Assembly: GCA_039830055.1 (NCBI GenBank)
Contig: CP140043.1
Span: 558,001 to 622,000 of the forward strand
Reading direction: 5' to 3'
From: Buchnera aphidicola (Schlechtendalia peitan)
GTDB taxonomy: Bacteria; Pseudomonadota; Gammaproteobacteria; Enterobacterales; Enterobacteriaceae
Length of the DNA: 64,000 nucleotides
The translations under genes were made by a program, and so were the position numbers. Positions 54,060 to 64,000 of the stretch are shown piece after piece. Within the stretch, counting starts at the first letter, position 1; the number at the start of each line of letters is the position of its first letter. The notes under the pieces were generated by a model that was not told the DNA's origin, searched no databases, and saw only the letters and a list, made by a program, of their open reading frames with translations.

Positions 54060-56024
54060 TTACCTATTTTTTACATACAAACTATTTTTTAATTTAAAAA
54101 TGTTATTTTTTTTTATATCTACTCTATTCCAAAATACATCATTACTTGGCAATTCTAATAAAAATCGACTAGGAGTAGTTGAAATGATAGTTCCATACTG
54201 AAACCGTGTTTTAGAATAACTAAAAAACAATTCTTTTTTCGCTCGCGTAATTCCAACATAAGTTAATCGTCGTTCTTCATCTATATTATTAATAGAATTA
54301 TAATGAGGTAAAATACCTTCTTCCATACCTATCATAAATACATAAGAAAATTCTAATCCTTTAGAAGCATGCAATGTCATTAATTGTACTCCATCAACAT
54401 GTTTTTTTTGATCTTCAAGTTCATTTTTTAAAATAAATTGATAAATAATATCTGATAAAATATTAGAATTTTCTTTATTAGAATTTATTAATTCCACTAT
54501 CCAATTTAATAACATATGTATATTTTTAACACTCATTGTATACACTTGCAAATTATCAATAGTGTTTAGTAACCATTTTTTATATCCTATACTAGAAATT
54601 AAATTACATAATGTTTTCATAGGTTGTACATACATATCTTTTTTTAAGCTTTGTATTAATATAAAAAATTTTCTTAATGCATCAAAACTACGAGAAGTCA
54701 AAAAAAACTTTAAACCAATGTCATCAGTAGACTTAAACAGACTAGTATTCCTTCTCTTACTCCATTCTTTTAACTTATTTAAAGTTATCTTTCCTATTCC
54801 TCGTGGAGGTTTATTTATTATCTTTAAAAAAGCTATATCATCATTTGAATTGAATATTAATTTTAAATACGCTAATACATCTTTAATTTCAGGCCGAGAA
54901 AAAAAAGAAGAACGAGCTATAATTTGATATGGAATATCAAAATTCATGAATATTTTTTCAAATACTTTTGCTTGATAATTACTCCGATATAATATAGAAT
55001 AATCTTTATATTGAGTTACATACGTAGATTTATGTTTTAATATTGTTTGAGATATCAAAATAGCTTCATCTTCTTCGTTTTTAGCAGACATAATATTTGC
55101 AATAGGTCCATATGCTAAATTAGAAAACAATTTTTTATCTAAAAAATGAGGGTTATTTTGTATTAAAAAGTTAGCAATTTTTAAAATCCTACCAGAAGAG
55201 CGATAATTATGTTCTAATTTTATTATATTTAATTTAGGATAATCTGATTTTAACAGTGAAAAAATATTAGACTTTACTCCTCTCCAAGAATAAATAGATT
55301 GATCATCGTCTCCTACTAAAGTAAAATTTGGATTATACTCATTTAATAATTTTATTAACTCATATTGTACTGAATTAGTATCTTGATATTCATCCACTAA
55401 TAAATATTTAATTTTATTTCCCCATTTTTTTCTCAAAATTTTATTCTTTTTTAATAATAAAGTAGGTAAAAAAATTAAATCATCGAAATCTAATGTATTA
55501 CAAGATTTAAGATAAGATTCATATAACTGATAATAATAACAATATTTCTGTTCTAAAATAGAATTAGATTTTATTCTTACATCATAAGAATCCAATAATT
55601 TATTTTTCCAACTTGAAATCATTATACGAACTTTCTTTAAAAATATTTTATCATTTTTTTTTGTAATATTTTTAAGCACAGCCATTTGATCTTGTTCATC
55701 AAAAATTGAAAAATTAGATTTAATATTTAATGAATTTATTTCAGATTTTATGATTTCTAATCCCAATGAATGAAAAGTAGAAATAGTAACTTTGTGTAAA
55801 ACATCACAAGATAGCTGATTAGAAACTCTATTTTTCATTTCTTTGGCAGCTTTATTGGTAAAAGTAATAGCAAAAATATCACTAGGATGAAATTTACATT
55901 CATTTATCAAATAAATAATTTTTTTCACAATAACTTGCGTTTTTCCTGATCCCGCTCCAGCTAAAACCAAACATGGACCAGAAATACAATAAATTGCTTG
56001 TTTTTGATTTATATTTAAATGCAT
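54060..56024 (-). CDS. rep: ATP-dependent DNA helicase Rep
   Basis: Superfamily 1A 3'-5' helicase that helps forks past bound proteins. The 654 residues contain LVLAGAGSGKTQVIVKK (motif I), AITFTNKAAKEMKNRV, LLVDEYQDTNSVQYELIKLL (II), VGDDDQSIYSWRGV (III), LEHNYRSSGRIL (IV), and VQLMTLHASKGLEFSYVFMI (V) with YVGITRAKKEL (VI). The basic C-terminal tail is shorter than in E. coli (673). A TTG two codons upstream is in frame, but ATG at 56024 aligns with E. coli M1. Confidence 0.96.
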   Translation of the reverse strand: MHLNINQKQAIYCISGPCLVLAGAGSGKTQVIVKKIIYLINECKFHPSDIFAITFTNKAAKEMKNRVSNQLSCDVLHKVTISTFHSLGLEIIKSEINSLNIKSNFSIFDEQDQMAVLKNITKKNDKIFLKKVRIMISSWKNKLLDSYDVRIKSNSILEQKYCYYYQLYESYLKSCNTLDFDDLIFLPTLLLKKNKILRKKWGNKIKYLLVDEYQDTNSVQYELIKLLNEYNPNFTLVGDDDQSIYSWRGVKSNIFSLLKSDYPKLNIIKLEHNYRSSGRILKIANFLIQNNPHFLDKKLFSNLAYGPIANIMSAKNEEDEAILISQTILKHKSTYVTQYKDYSILYRSNYQAKVFEKIFMNFDIPYQIIARSSFFSRPEIKDVLAYLKLIFNSNDDIAFLKIINKPPRGIGKITLNKLKEWSKRRNTSLFKSTDDIGLKFFLTSRSFDALRKFFILIQSLKKDMYVQPMKTLCNLISSIGYKKWLLNTIDNLQVYTMSVKNIHMLLNWIVELINSNKENSNILSDIIYQFILKNELEDQKKHVDGVQLMTLHASKGLEFSYVFMIGMEEGILPHYNSINNIDEERRLTYVGITRAKKELFFSYSKTRFQYGTIISTTPSRFLLELPSNDVFWNRVDIKKNNIFKLKNSLYVKNR

Positions 56025-56130
56025 ATACAACGACTATATTAAAATTTTATATAATAATAAATATATGAAAATATTACTTTATACACAAATTTTTTAATAA
56101 TTGTTTGTTGAATTGAAAGTACTACTATCA

Positions 56131-57603
56131 TTATATTACTTTTACTGGTTTCATATTAGTCATATAACTTCTTAAACGTTTTCCAACAATTTCTACAGGG
56201 TGATTTTCAATACTATTATTACACTTACTTAAAGTTACATTATCTAATTTTGATTCTGATATTTTACTACCAAGATCACCAGGACATAATTCACGCATAA
56301 ATTTTTTTAATATAGGTATTGCAGCTTGTGAAAAAAGATGACTTCCATACTCAGCAGTATCAGATATCACTAAATTCATTTCATGCAGACGTTTTCTAGA
56401 AATAGTATTAGCTATTAAAGGTAATTCATGTAAAGACTCATAATATGCAGATTCTTCTTTTATTCCTGTTTCTAGCATAATTTCAAAAGATAATTCAATA
56501 CCTGATTTTAATATTGCGACCATTAATAATCCCTGATCAAAATATTCTTGTTCTAAAATTACCTTGTTATACGTATTACATTTTTCAAAATTAGTATTTT
56601 TTATTTTTTCTCTCCATTCTTTTAACTGCTGATCATTATTTTTCCAATCATACATCATGTTTTTAGAAAATTCGCCTGAAATAATATCATCCATATGCTT
56701 TCTAAATAATGATGAAAATAACTTTTTTAATCTTTGAGCAAGAACACATGCTCTAATTTTTGCAGTATTAGATAATCTATCTAACATCAATGTGATTCCA
56801 CCATGCTTAACTGATTCAGTAATTACTTCCCATCCCGATTGAATTAATTGACCTGCATAACTTGGATCTGTCTTCTGTAAAACAAGTTGTTCATAACATA
56901 CTAAAGAACTAGCTTGTAACATTCCGCATAAAATCGTTTGTTCGCCCATTAAATCTGATTTAACTTCTGCTATAAAAGAAGATTGTAAAACACCTGCACG
57001 ATGACTACCAATAGAAACTGCCCAAGCTTTTGCAATTTCAATACCAATATTATGTGGATCATTTTCAGTATGAACACAAATTAAAGCAGGTACACCAAAA
57101 CCTCGCTTATATTCTTCTCTTACTTCTGTTCCTGGACATTTTGGAGCAACCATAATGACTGTTATATCATTTCGTATCACCTGTCCCATTTCAACAATAT
57201 TAAATCCATGTGAAAAACCAAGAACTGAATTTTTTTTCATAAATTTTTGTAATAATTCTACAACTTTTTTATGCTGTTTATCAGGAGTTAAATTTATAAC
57301 TAAATCTGCTGTAGGAATAGTATTTTCATATGTATCTACAAAAAATCCATGTTTAGTAGCATTAATCCATGATTGATTCTTCTTAAATATAGAACTAGCA
57401 CGTAGTGCATAAGATACATGTAAACCTGTATCACGCATATTTAATCCCTGATTTAAACCCTGCGATCCACATCCTACAATAACGATATTTTTTCTTTTTA
57501 AAATATCACATTGTTCATCAAAAGAATTTTTGTGCATCAGCTTACATTGTTGTAAATTGATCAATTTTTGACGAAAATTAAGTGAATTAAAATAATTATT
57601 CAT
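56131..57603 (-). CDS. ilvC: Ketol-acid reductoisomerase
   Basis: NADPH-dependent isomeroreduction, second common step of isoleucine/valine synthesis (and of the leucine precursor). Long class II enzyme of 490 residues: [20 protein letters not shown] (nucleotide site), [36 protein letters not shown] (metal ligands) and a second knotted domain with [11 protein letters not shown]. It follows ilvD on the same strand. ilvY, ilvA and the large acetolactate genes are not in this window. Confidence 0.97.
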   Translation of the reverse strand: MNNYFNSLNFRQKLINLQQCKLMHKNSFDEQCDILKRKNIVIVGCGSQGLNQGLNMRDTGLHVSYALRASSIFKKNQSWINATKHGFFVDTYENTIPTADLVINLTPDKQHKKVVELLQKFMKKNSVLGFSHGFNIVEMGQVIRNDITVIMVAPKCPGTEVREEYKRGFGVPALICVHTENDPHNIGIEIAKAWAVSIGSHRAGVLQSSFIAEVKSDLMGEQTILCGMLQASSLVCYEQLVLQKTDPSYAGQLIQSGWEVITESVKHGGITLMLDRLSNTAKIRACVLAQRLKKLFSSLFRKHMDDIISGEFSKNMMYDWKNNDQQLKEWREKIKNTNFEKCNTYNKVILEQEYFDQGLLMVAILKSGIELSFEIMLETGIKEESAYYESLHELPLIANTISRKRLHEMNLVISDTAEYGSHLFSQAAIPILKKFMRELCPGDLGSKISESKLDNVTLSKCNNSIENHPVEIVGKRLRSYMTNMKPVKVI

Positions 57604-57706
57604 ATATGTCCTATAATGTAATTACACCAAATAACATTTGCATATTAAGTATATAATAATTTTACTATTTTTCATAAAATAAAATTTAGAAATGCAATTT
57701 CTAAAG

Positions 57707-59542
57707 TTATATTTTTCTAACTGCACCTTTATCCGCACTTGTTGCAAATAACGAGTATATTTTTAAAGAACTAGAAATACAACGTTTTCGATCTTGAGGA
57801 GTATACGATAGTTTTCCACGTTTAATTTCATTCTGAGTTCTTATTAATAATTCATCATCTGTAACATTTAAATGTACAACTCGATTAGGAATATTAATGT
57901 CAATTAAATCATTGTTTTTAACTAATGCAATGTTGCCTTTACTTGCTGCTTCAGGAGAAACATGACCTATAGATAATCCTGAAGTTCCCCCAGAAAATCG
58001 ACCATCTGTTATTAAAGCACAGTGTTCATCTAACCCCATTGATTTCAAATAAGTAGTCGGATACAACATTTCTTGCATACCAGGGCCCCCTTTTGGTCCT
58101 TCATAACGTATTATAACTATATGACCTTTCTTAACTATTCCTGCTAAAATTGCTTTTACCGCCTCTTCTTGACTTTCAAATACTATTGCATGTCCTTTAA
58201 AGACTAAATTATCTTTTTTAACACCAGATGTTTTAACAACACAACCATTTTTTGCAATATTACCGTATAATATAGCTAATCCTCCATCATAACTAAAAGC
58301 AAATTTATGAGATCGTATGCATCCTGTTTCACGATCTTTGTCTAATGAATGCCATTTATAAGATTGTGAAAATGGAATGATTGTTTTATGTCCAAGAGGA
58401 CCAGCACGAAACATATTAATTACATTTGTATCATTTGTTTTTAAAATATCATATTTGTCTAACGTTTTTGACAAATCTAATCCAAGTATATTTTGTGTGT
58501 TTTTATTTAGTAAATTAATACGATTTAGTTCTGCAAGTAAACCCATTACTCCACCAGCTCGATGAAAATCTTCTATATGATAAACATCACTACTCGGGGC
58601 AAGTTTACACAAATGGGGTGTTTTTCTAGATAATAAATCAATATCCAACATAGTAAAATCAATATTACCTTCCTGTGCAGAAGCTAATAAATGTAATATA
58701 GTATTAGTCGATCCACCCATAGAAATATCTAACGACATTGCATTTAAAAAAGATTCTCTTGAGGCTATACTACGAGGCAAATAATTTTTATTATTATTTT
58801 CATAATACTCTTTAGTAATTTTAACTATTAATTTTGCTGAATCAATAAATAATTTTTTTCTATCTACATGAGTAGCTAATAACGTACCATTTCCTGGCAA
58901 TGATAATCCTAATGCTTCAGTAAGACAATTCATAGAATTTGCAGTAAATAAACCAGAGCACGATCCACACGTAGGACATGCTGAATTTTCAATTTGTTTT
59001 ACCAAACGATCAGAAAAATTTGGATTAGCACTATACGTAATTGCATCTACTAAATCGATTTTGATTTCTTTTCCATTTATAATAGTTTTTCCTGACTCCA
59101 TTGGTCCACCAGAAACAAATACACATGGAATATTTAAACGCAAAGCTGCCATTAACATTCCCGGTGTTATTTTATCACAATTAGAAATACAAATCATAGC
59201 ATCAGCACAATGCGCATTAATCATATATTCTACAGAATCTGCTATCAATTCACGTGAAGGGAGAGAATACAACATTCCAGAATGACCCATAGCAATTCCA
59301 TCATCTATTGCAATAGTATTAAATTCTTTAGCTACTCCATTTTCTAATTTAATCGTATGAGAAATAAGTTGTCCTAACTTTCTCAAATGAATATGACCAG
59401 GAACAAATTCAGTAAAAGAATTAACTACTGCAATGATTGGTTTATTAAAATCCGAATCTGTCATTCCAGTAGCTTTCCACAACGATCTTGCTCCTGCCAT
59501 ATTACGCCCTTGAGTAGTTGTTGAAGAACGATATTTTGGCAT
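57707..59542 (-). CDS. ilvD: Dihydroxy-acid dehydratase
   Basis: Fe-S dehydratase that forms the keto acids of valine and isoleucine. The 611 residues include [29 protein letters not shown] cluster Cys in [40 protein letters not shown] and [20 protein letters not shown]. The frame opens 12 codons earlier, but AAGGG lies just before the ATG at 59542 and [20 protein letters not shown] matches E. coli M1. Its product also feeds the leu cluster. Confidence 0.97.
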   Translation of the reverse strand: MPKYRSSTTTQGRNMAGARSLWKATGMTDSDFNKPIIAVVNSFTEFVPGHIHLRKLGQLISHTIKLENGVAKEFNTIAIDDGIAMGHSGMLYSLPSRELIADSVEYMINAHCADAMICISNCDKITPGMLMAALRLNIPCVFVSGGPMESGKTIINGKEIKIDLVDAITYSANPNFSDRLVKQIENSACPTCGSCSGLFTANSMNCLTEALGLSLPGNGTLLATHVDRKKLFIDSAKLIVKITKEYYENNNKNYLPRSIASRESFLNAMSLDISMGGSTNTILHLLASAQEGNIDFTMLDIDLLSRKTPHLCKLAPSSDVYHIEDFHRAGGVMGLLAELNRINLLNKNTQNILGLDLSKTLDKYDILKTNDTNVINMFRAGPLGHKTIIPFSQSYKWHSLDKDRETGCIRSHKFAFSYDGGLAILYGNIAKNGCVVKTSGVKKDNLVFKGHAIVFESQEEAVKAILAGIVKKGHIVIIRYEGPKGGPGMQEMLYPTTYLKSMGLDEHCALITDGRFSGGTSGLSIGHVSPEAASKGNIALVKNNDLIDINIPNRVVHLNVTDDELLIRTQNEIKRGKLSYTPQDRKRCISSSLKIYSLFATSADKGAVRKI

Positions 59543-59850
59543 ATTTTCCCTTAAAAATGATTTATTAAAAAGTTTCAAATAAAATATTATATTAATTTTT
59601 TTAATGAATTGTATAGAAGAATGTATCTATTAAAAAGAAAGGATATGTATAATTATTAATATAAACACTTATCTTGAAATAATTACTATAATCAAAATAT
59701 ATTTAAAATTATAATCATAATTATCATAAATATTGTAAATATAAACAATAATTCTAATATTTTAATATATTTAAATTTATGATATTAAATACTACTGATT
59801 TGAAATAGCTTGTAATTAATTTTAAAAATTTTTGAATTACTTACATTTAA
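59543..59850. other. Spacer between ilvD and tRNA-Trp
   Basis: 308 bp upstream of ilvD, A/T-rich. It should contain the ilvDC promoter. No leader peptide or attenuator hairpin of the ilv type was recognised. Confidence 0.5.
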
Positions 59851-59923
59851 CAGGGGTGAAGGGAATCGAACCCCTAACATTCGGTTTTGGAGACCGACGC
59901 TCTACCAATTGAACTACACCCCT
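59851..59923 (-). tRNA. tRNA-Trp (anticodon CCA)
   Basis: A 73-nt cloverleaf, acceptor AGGGGTG/CACCCCT, anticodon loop CTCCAAA, T-arm AGGGGTTCGATTCCCTT, discriminator G. It matches E. coli trpT. The terminal CCA is not encoded. It stands alone between ilvD and iscS. Confidence 0.96.
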
Positions 59924-60183
59924 TAATTTTTTTATTTTAAATGATTAATATTAAAGAATAATTCATTTTTTAGAATACTATTAAATATAATTTAAGTCTA
60001 GTATTAACTTAAATGTATATTAATATTTAACATTATTAACTTAACGTATTAATTACATAATTTTCTTATTTTTTATAACAAATAATTTTTAAAGACATTT
60101 AAAAATAAAAAAATTAGTTATAATAACAAATAATATCAAGTAATAAATATAATTTAATATTTATAATAAATAGGTAATATGTA

Positions 60184-61398
60184 ATGAAATTTCCAATTTA
60201 TCTAGACTACGCAGCAACTACACCTATGGAATCAAAAGTAATGGAGAAAATGATAACGTTTTTAACATTAGAAGGTACATTTGGAAATCCAGCGTCTCGT
60301 TCACATCAATTTGGATGGAAAGCAGAAGAAGCAGTTGATGTAGCAAGAAATCAAATAGCTGAATTAATAAATGCAGATTCTCGAGAAATAGTCTTTACTT
60401 CAGGTGCTACTGAGTCTAATAATTTAGCAATTAAAGGTATTTCTGAATTTTATAAAAAGAAAGGAAATCATATTATTACTAGCAAAACTGAACACAAAGC
60501 AGTATTAGATACTTGTAGACATTTAGAAAATCAAGGAATTCGTGTAACATATTTAAATCCATTAAAAAATGGAATTATTGATTTGAAACAATTAGAAACA
60601 CACATTTGTGAAAAAACTATATTAATTTCTATTATGCATGTAAATAATGAAACTGGAGTAATACAAGACATTAAAAATATATCTAATATTTGTAAAAACT
60701 ATGGAATTTTTTTTCACGTTGATGCTACTCAAAGTATAGGAAAATTACATATTGATCTCAAAAAATTAAAAATAGATTTAATGTCTTTCTCTGCACATAA
60801 AATATATGGTCCTAAAGGTATTGGAGGGTTATATGTTCGACGTAAACCTCGTGTGCGATTAACTGCACAAATTCATGGAGGAGGACATGAAAGAGGAATG
60901 AGATCAGGTACTTTACCTGTACATCAAATTGTAGGTATGGGAATAGCATTTCATCTTGCAAAAAAAAATATTGATCATGATTACAGACATTTAATTAATC
61001 TTCGAAATCATTTATGGAAAGGTTTAAAAAGCATTGAAGAAGTATATTTAAACAGTAATCTTAATCATGGTGCACCACATATATTAAATGTAAGTTTTAA
61101 TTATGTAGAAGGTGAATCGTTAATTATGGCATTAAAAGATATCGCAATATCATCAGGATCAGCTTGTACATCCGCAAGTTTAGAGCCTTCTTATGTATTA
61201 CGAGCATTAGGATTAAAAGATGAATTAGCACATAGTTCTATTCGATTTTCAATTGGACGTTATACTACTAAATTAGAAATAGACTATACTATTAAAATAG
61301 TGCATAAAGCTGTTGATCGTTTAAGAAACTTATCACCACTATGGGAAATGTTTAAATCTGGAATTGATTTAGATAATGTAAATTGGACAAATGACTAA
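60184..61398 (+). CDS. iscS: Cysteine desulfurase IscS
   Basis: PLP enzyme that takes sulfur from cysteine for Fe-S clusters and tRNA thiolation. The 404 residues equal E. coli: [31 protein letters not shown], the PLP lysine K206 in [15 protein letters not shown], and the active persulfide Cys C328 in [20 protein letters not shown]. iscR, upstream in E. coli, is absent, so Fe-S feedback by IscR at this operon is lost. Confidence 0.98.
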   Translation: MKFPIYLDYAATTPMESKVMEKMITFLTLEGTFGNPASRSHQFGWKAEEAVDVARNQIAELINADSREIVFTSGATESNNLAIKGISEFYKKKGNHIITSKTEHKAVLDTCRHLENQGIRVTYLNPLKNGIIDLKQLETHICEKTILISIMHVNNETGVIQDIKNISNICKNYGIFFHVDATQSIGKLHIDLKKLKIDLMSFSAHKIYGPKGIGGLYVRRKPRVRLTAQIHGGGHERGMRSGTLPVHQIVGMGIAFHLAKKNIDHDYRHLINLRNHLWKGLKSIEEVYLNSNLNHGAPHILNVSFNYVEGESLIMALKDIAISSGSACTSASLEPSYVLRALGLKDELAHSSIRFSIGRYTTKLEIDYTIKIVHKAVDRLRNLSPLWEMFKSGIDLDNVNWTND

Positions 61399-61425
61399 TT
61401 TTAAATACCTTACAAGAGAAAAAAA

Positions 61426-61815
61426 ATGACATATAGTAAAAAAGTATTGGATCACTATGAAAATCCTAGAAATGTAGGCTCATTTTCAAATTCTGATGCT
61501 AATATTGGAAGTGGTTTAGTAGGAGCTCCAGCGTGTGGAGATGTAATGAAATTACAAATAAAAGTTGACGAAAATGAAATTATTAAAGATGCTTGTTTTA
61601 AAACATATGGATGCGGATCAGCAATAGCTTCTAGCTCTTTAATTACAGAATGGATTATAGGAAAATCATTGTCAGAAGCTGAAAATATCAAGAACACTAA
61701 TATAGCAAAAGAACTTGATTTACCTCCAGTAAAAATACATTGTTCTATTTTAGCAGAAGATGCTATTAAAGCAGCAATTTCTAATTATAGAGAAAAAAAT
61801 AAAAAAAATAAATGA
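61426..61815 (+). CDS. iscU: Fe-S cluster scaffold IscU
   Basis: Scaffold on which IscS-derived sulfur and iron are joined. The 129 residues carry the three ligand cysteines C37 (GAPACGD, with Asp39), C63 (YGCGSA) and C106 (KIHCSIL), plus the HscA recognition motif LPPVK at 99-103. It starts 27 bp after iscS, with AGAG before the ATG. Confidence 0.98.
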   Translation: MTYSKKVLDHYENPRNVGSFSNSDANIGSGLVGAPACGDVMKLQIKVDENEIIKDACFKTYGCGSAIASSSLITEWIIGKSLSEAENIKNTNIAKELDLPPVKIHCSILAEDAIKAAISNYREKNKKNK

Positions 61816-61851
61816 TTTAAAAATTTGTAGAATAAATTTCAATATTGATAA

Positions 61852-61890
61852 TAAACGTGTTGAAAATTTAAATATATTTCGACACGTTTA
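61852..61890. repeat. Stable hairpin between iscU and hscB
   Basis: A 14-bp stem TAAACGTGTTGAAA / TTTCGACACGTTTA (one T-G wobble) with an 11-nt loop lies in the 122-bp iscU-hscB gap, where iscA is located in E. coli. There is no long T-run, so it may be an attenuator or an mRNA-stabilising or processing hairpin rather than a full terminator. Confidence 0.6.
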
Positions 61891-61937
61891 AATAATCACA
61901 TTAATTGTTATTAAATTATATCTATCTGGGATAAATT

Positions 61938-62417
61938 ATGAATTATTTTAAATTGTTCAACTTTCCACAAAAATTTAAAATTGATATAAAACAATTATCA
62001 TTACAATTTTATAAATTGCAAAAAATATATCATCCTGATGTTCATGAAAATTGTCTAGAATCTAAAAATAAAGATTATTATAAACACTCAATAAATATAA
62101 ATAAAGGTTACCATATACTTAAGGATCCATTAAAACGTGCTAAACACTTATTATTACTAAATTCATTTAATTTTAATAATGAACAAAAAAATTTATCAAA
62201 CGAAAAATTTATTTACGAACAATTAAAATTATTTGAAACACTAGAAATGTTAAAAAATAATATTCAAAAAAAAAAAGAACTGAAGCTTTTTTTACATAAA
62301 ATTGAACAAAAAAAGAAATCTTGTTTTATAGAACTAGAATTTATGTTTGATAAAGAAGAATGGCAATTAGCAGCAATGATATTATACAAATTGCTATTTT
62401 ATGAAAAACTTACATAA
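61938..62417 (+). CDS. hscB: Fe-S assembly co-chaperone HscB
   Basis: J-domain protein that brings IscU to HscA and stimulates its ATPase. The N-terminal J domain has the essential HPD motif at residues 32-34 (KIYHPDVHENC) and NKGYHILKDPLKRAKHLLLL; the C-terminal three-helix domain that binds IscU follows. The 159 residues compare with 171 in E. coli. It is transcribed with hscA, 42 bp away. Confidence 0.95.
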   Translation: MNYFKLFNFPQKFKIDIKQLSLQFYKLQKIYHPDVHENCLESKNKDYYKHSININKGYHILKDPLKRAKHLLLLNSFNFNNEQKNLSNEKFIYEQLKLFETLEMLKNNIQKKKELKLFLHKIEQKKKSCFIELEFMFDKEEWQLAAMILYKLLFYEKLT

Positions 62418-62459
62418 AAAATAAAAATGTATAAAAATCAAAAATTGAGATAAAAGTTT

Positions 62460-63965
62460 ATGATCACAATCAAAATAGCAAATAATACAAAAATTAAGAA
62501 AAACAGTAATATTACATCATTTGGTATTGATTTTGGCACTACATATTCACTAATAACTACTACTATACTACAAAACATTATTATTATTTCTGATGATAAA
62601 AACCGTGTTCTTCTACCTTCTATTGTTAATTATAGTTCTTCCAAACCTATTACTGGATGGCATGCTCAAAACTTAATTGAAAATGATCCTATCAATACAA
62701 TTACTTCAGTAAAACGTTTAATCGGGAAATCATTAGAAGAAATTAAACAATTATTCCCATATTTACCTTATAAATTTCATAAAAATGAAGATAATACTAT
62801 TTCATTTATTATTAATAATTCTTTAATAAGTCCTGTTAATGTATCTAGTCAAATATTTATTGCACTAAAAAATCGTGCAATAACTCTATTTAAAAAAGAA
62901 ATTAATAAAGTAGTAATTACTGTTCCATCACATTTTAATGACCTACAAAGACAAAAAATTAAAAAAGCAGCAAAAATAGCAGACTTAAGCGTGCTTCGTT
63001 TATTAAATGAACCAACTTCAGCTGCTATTGCTTATGGATTACATTTACAAAAAAAAGGAATAATTGCTATATATGATTTAGGAGGTGGAACATTTGACAT
63101 TTCTATATTAAATATAAATAATAATATTTTTGAAGTATTATCTACTTCTGGAAGCACTAATTTAGGAGGAGATGATATTGATTACTTGTTATTACGATAT
63201 ATTTCAAATAAAATTAAATCACTTAATTTAAACGACTTATCTTTACATAAAAAATTATTAGATTTCGCTAAATTTATAAAAATTCAATTAAGTTTTAAAC
63301 ATTACATTTCTACACAATTTCAATCTCATAATTTTTATATTACTAGAAAAGAATTTAATATTATAATTAAACCTATCGTTTTAAAAACATTAAATATTTG
63401 TAAAAATGCATTAAAATCCGCTAATATTTTGATCGATGATGTTAACTTTATTATATTAGTAGGAGGTTCAACATATATTCCATTTATAAGACAGTACGTC
63501 ATGGAATATTTTAAAAAACCACCCCTATACTCAATTAATCCAGATCAAGTTGTTGCTATAGGAGCTGCAATTCAAGCAAATATGTTAACAAAAAAAAATA
63601 AAAAAAATAACATATTATTGCTAGATGTAGTATCCTTATCTCTAGGTATTGAAGTCATGGGAAATATAGTAGAAAAGATTATATTTAAAAATACTAAAAT
63701 TCCTATTTCTCAAACAAGAGAATTTACAACTTTTAAAGACAAACAAAAATCCATACTTATTCATGTTTTACAAGGTGAAGAAAAACTAGTAAAAAATTGC
63801 CAATCTTTATCAAAATTTGTATTATCAAATATCCCTGAAAAACCAGCTGGAGAAGTTATTGTTGTCGTAACATTTCAAATTGATATTGATGGATTACTAT
63901 CTATTACCGCTAAAATCAAATCAACAGATATTAAAAAAAGTATATCTATAAATTCTGTATATTAA
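62460..63965 (+). CDS. hscA: Fe-S assembly chaperone HscA, missing the C-terminal lid
   Basis: Hsp70-family chaperone that drives cluster release from IscU. The ATPase domain is intact: GIDFGTTYSLITT, VVITVPSHFNDLQRQKIKKA, LLNEPTSAAIAYGL, YDLGGGTFDISIL, LVGGSTYIPFIR and DQVVAIGAAIQANML. The substrate-binding beta domain follows (REFTTFKDKQKSILIHVLQG, TFQIDIDGLLSITAKI). The protein then stops at 501 residues with SINSVY, where E. coli (616) continues with a helical lid of about 110 residues. The bases after the stop read nothing resembling the lid in any frame within the window. Confidence 0.95.
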   Translation: MITIKIANNTKIKKNSNITSFGIDFGTTYSLITTTILQNIIIISDDKNRVLLPSIVNYSSSKPITGWHAQNLIENDPINTITSVKRLIGKSLEEIKQLFPYLPYKFHKNEDNTISFIINNSLISPVNVSSQIFIALKNRAITLFKKEINKVVITVPSHFNDLQRQKIKKAAKIADLSVLRLLNEPTSAAIAYGLHLQKKGIIAIYDLGGGTFDISILNINNNIFEVLSTSGSTNLGGDDIDYLLLRYISNKIKSLNLNDLSLHKKLLDFAKFIKIQLSFKHYISTQFQSHNFYITRKEFNIIIKPIVLKTLNICKNALKSANILIDDVNFIILVGGSTYIPFIRQYVMEYFKKPPLYSINPDQVVAIGAAIQANMLTKKNKKNNILLLDVVSLSLGIEVMGNIVEKIIFKNTKIPISQTREFTTFKDKQKSILIHVLQGEEKLVKNCQSLSKFVLSNIPEKPAGEVIVVVTFQIDIDGLLSITAKIKSTDIKKSISINSVY

Positions 63966-64000
63966 TCTAAAAATATTTTAAATATCTGGTATAATTATGT

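Noticed and set aside
54562..54927. 121-codon plus-strand open frame
   Set aside because: It is the complement of rep helicase coding sequence; hydrophobic residues arise from the opposite strand of A/T-rich codons.

Overview
This window reads as chromosome of an extremely A+T-rich, reduced gammaproteobacterial endosymbiont, almost certainly Buchnera aphidicola, the obligate nutritional symbiont of aphids. Three things point there: nearly every gene has a clear Escherichia coli counterpart in locally conserved order; proteins are lysine/isoleucine/asparagine-rich; and the retained set favours amino-acid synthesis (leucine, isoleucine/valine, anthranilate, diaminopimelate), translation, a minimal division and wall set, and Fe-S assembly. 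leuABCD and trpEG, plasmid-borne in many Buchnera, are both chromosomal here. From memory, that suggests the gall-aphid (Pemphiginae/Eriosomatinae, e.g. Baizongia) lineage; this assignment is inference. No rRNA genes, insertion sequences, prophage or CRISPR array were seen.

Layout. 1-5.6 kb: ssb (cut by the window edge), dusA, dnaB, gshB, a decayed yqgE and ruvX. 5.7-10.9 kb: a leucine cluster on the minus strand in the permuted order leuB-leuC-leuD-leuA, dropped between ruvX and hemW. 11.8-20.6 kb: hemW, trmB, mutY, yggX, murI, sbcB, tRNA-Asn, tRNA-Ile2, pyrE, dut and the rpsF-rpsR-rplI ribosomal operon (without priB). 20.8-33 kb, all minus: purA, hflC, hflK, miaA, mutL (frame broken at an A10 tract), mtlD, mtlA, pgi. 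33.6-39.4 kb: orn, tRNA-Gly, amiB (frame broken), rpmE, a stub ftsN, hslV-hslU, zapB. 39.7-50.7 kb: trpE-trpG, fpr, coaD, a 395-residue orphan protein with its own strong ribosome binding site and terminator, pitA, a YnfM-type transporter, dapF. 50.9-64 kb: cyaY, tRNA-Pro/His/Arg, rho, trxA, rep, ilvC, ilvD, tRNA-Trp and iscS-iscU-hscB-hscA.

How the genes work together. leuABCD plus ilvCD make branched-chain amino acids for the host, and trpEG feeds tryptophan synthesis. dapF provides meso-diaminopimelate and murI provides D-glutamate for peptidoglycan; amiB, ftsN and zapB are remnants of the septation machinery. mtlA/mtlD/pgi bring mannitol and hexose phosphate into glycolysis. iscSU-hscBA, cyaY and yggX handle iron and Fe-S clusters, needed by LeuC, IlvD and MutY.

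Most notable observations: the orphan 44.6-45.8 kb gene; the circularly permuted leu insertion; a readable yqgE fossil; poly(A)-tract frame breaks in mutL and at the dapF start; a HscA lacking its helical lid; and an FtsN reduced to its membrane anchor and first periplasmic helix. All similarity statements rest on remembered E. coli sequences, not on searches.
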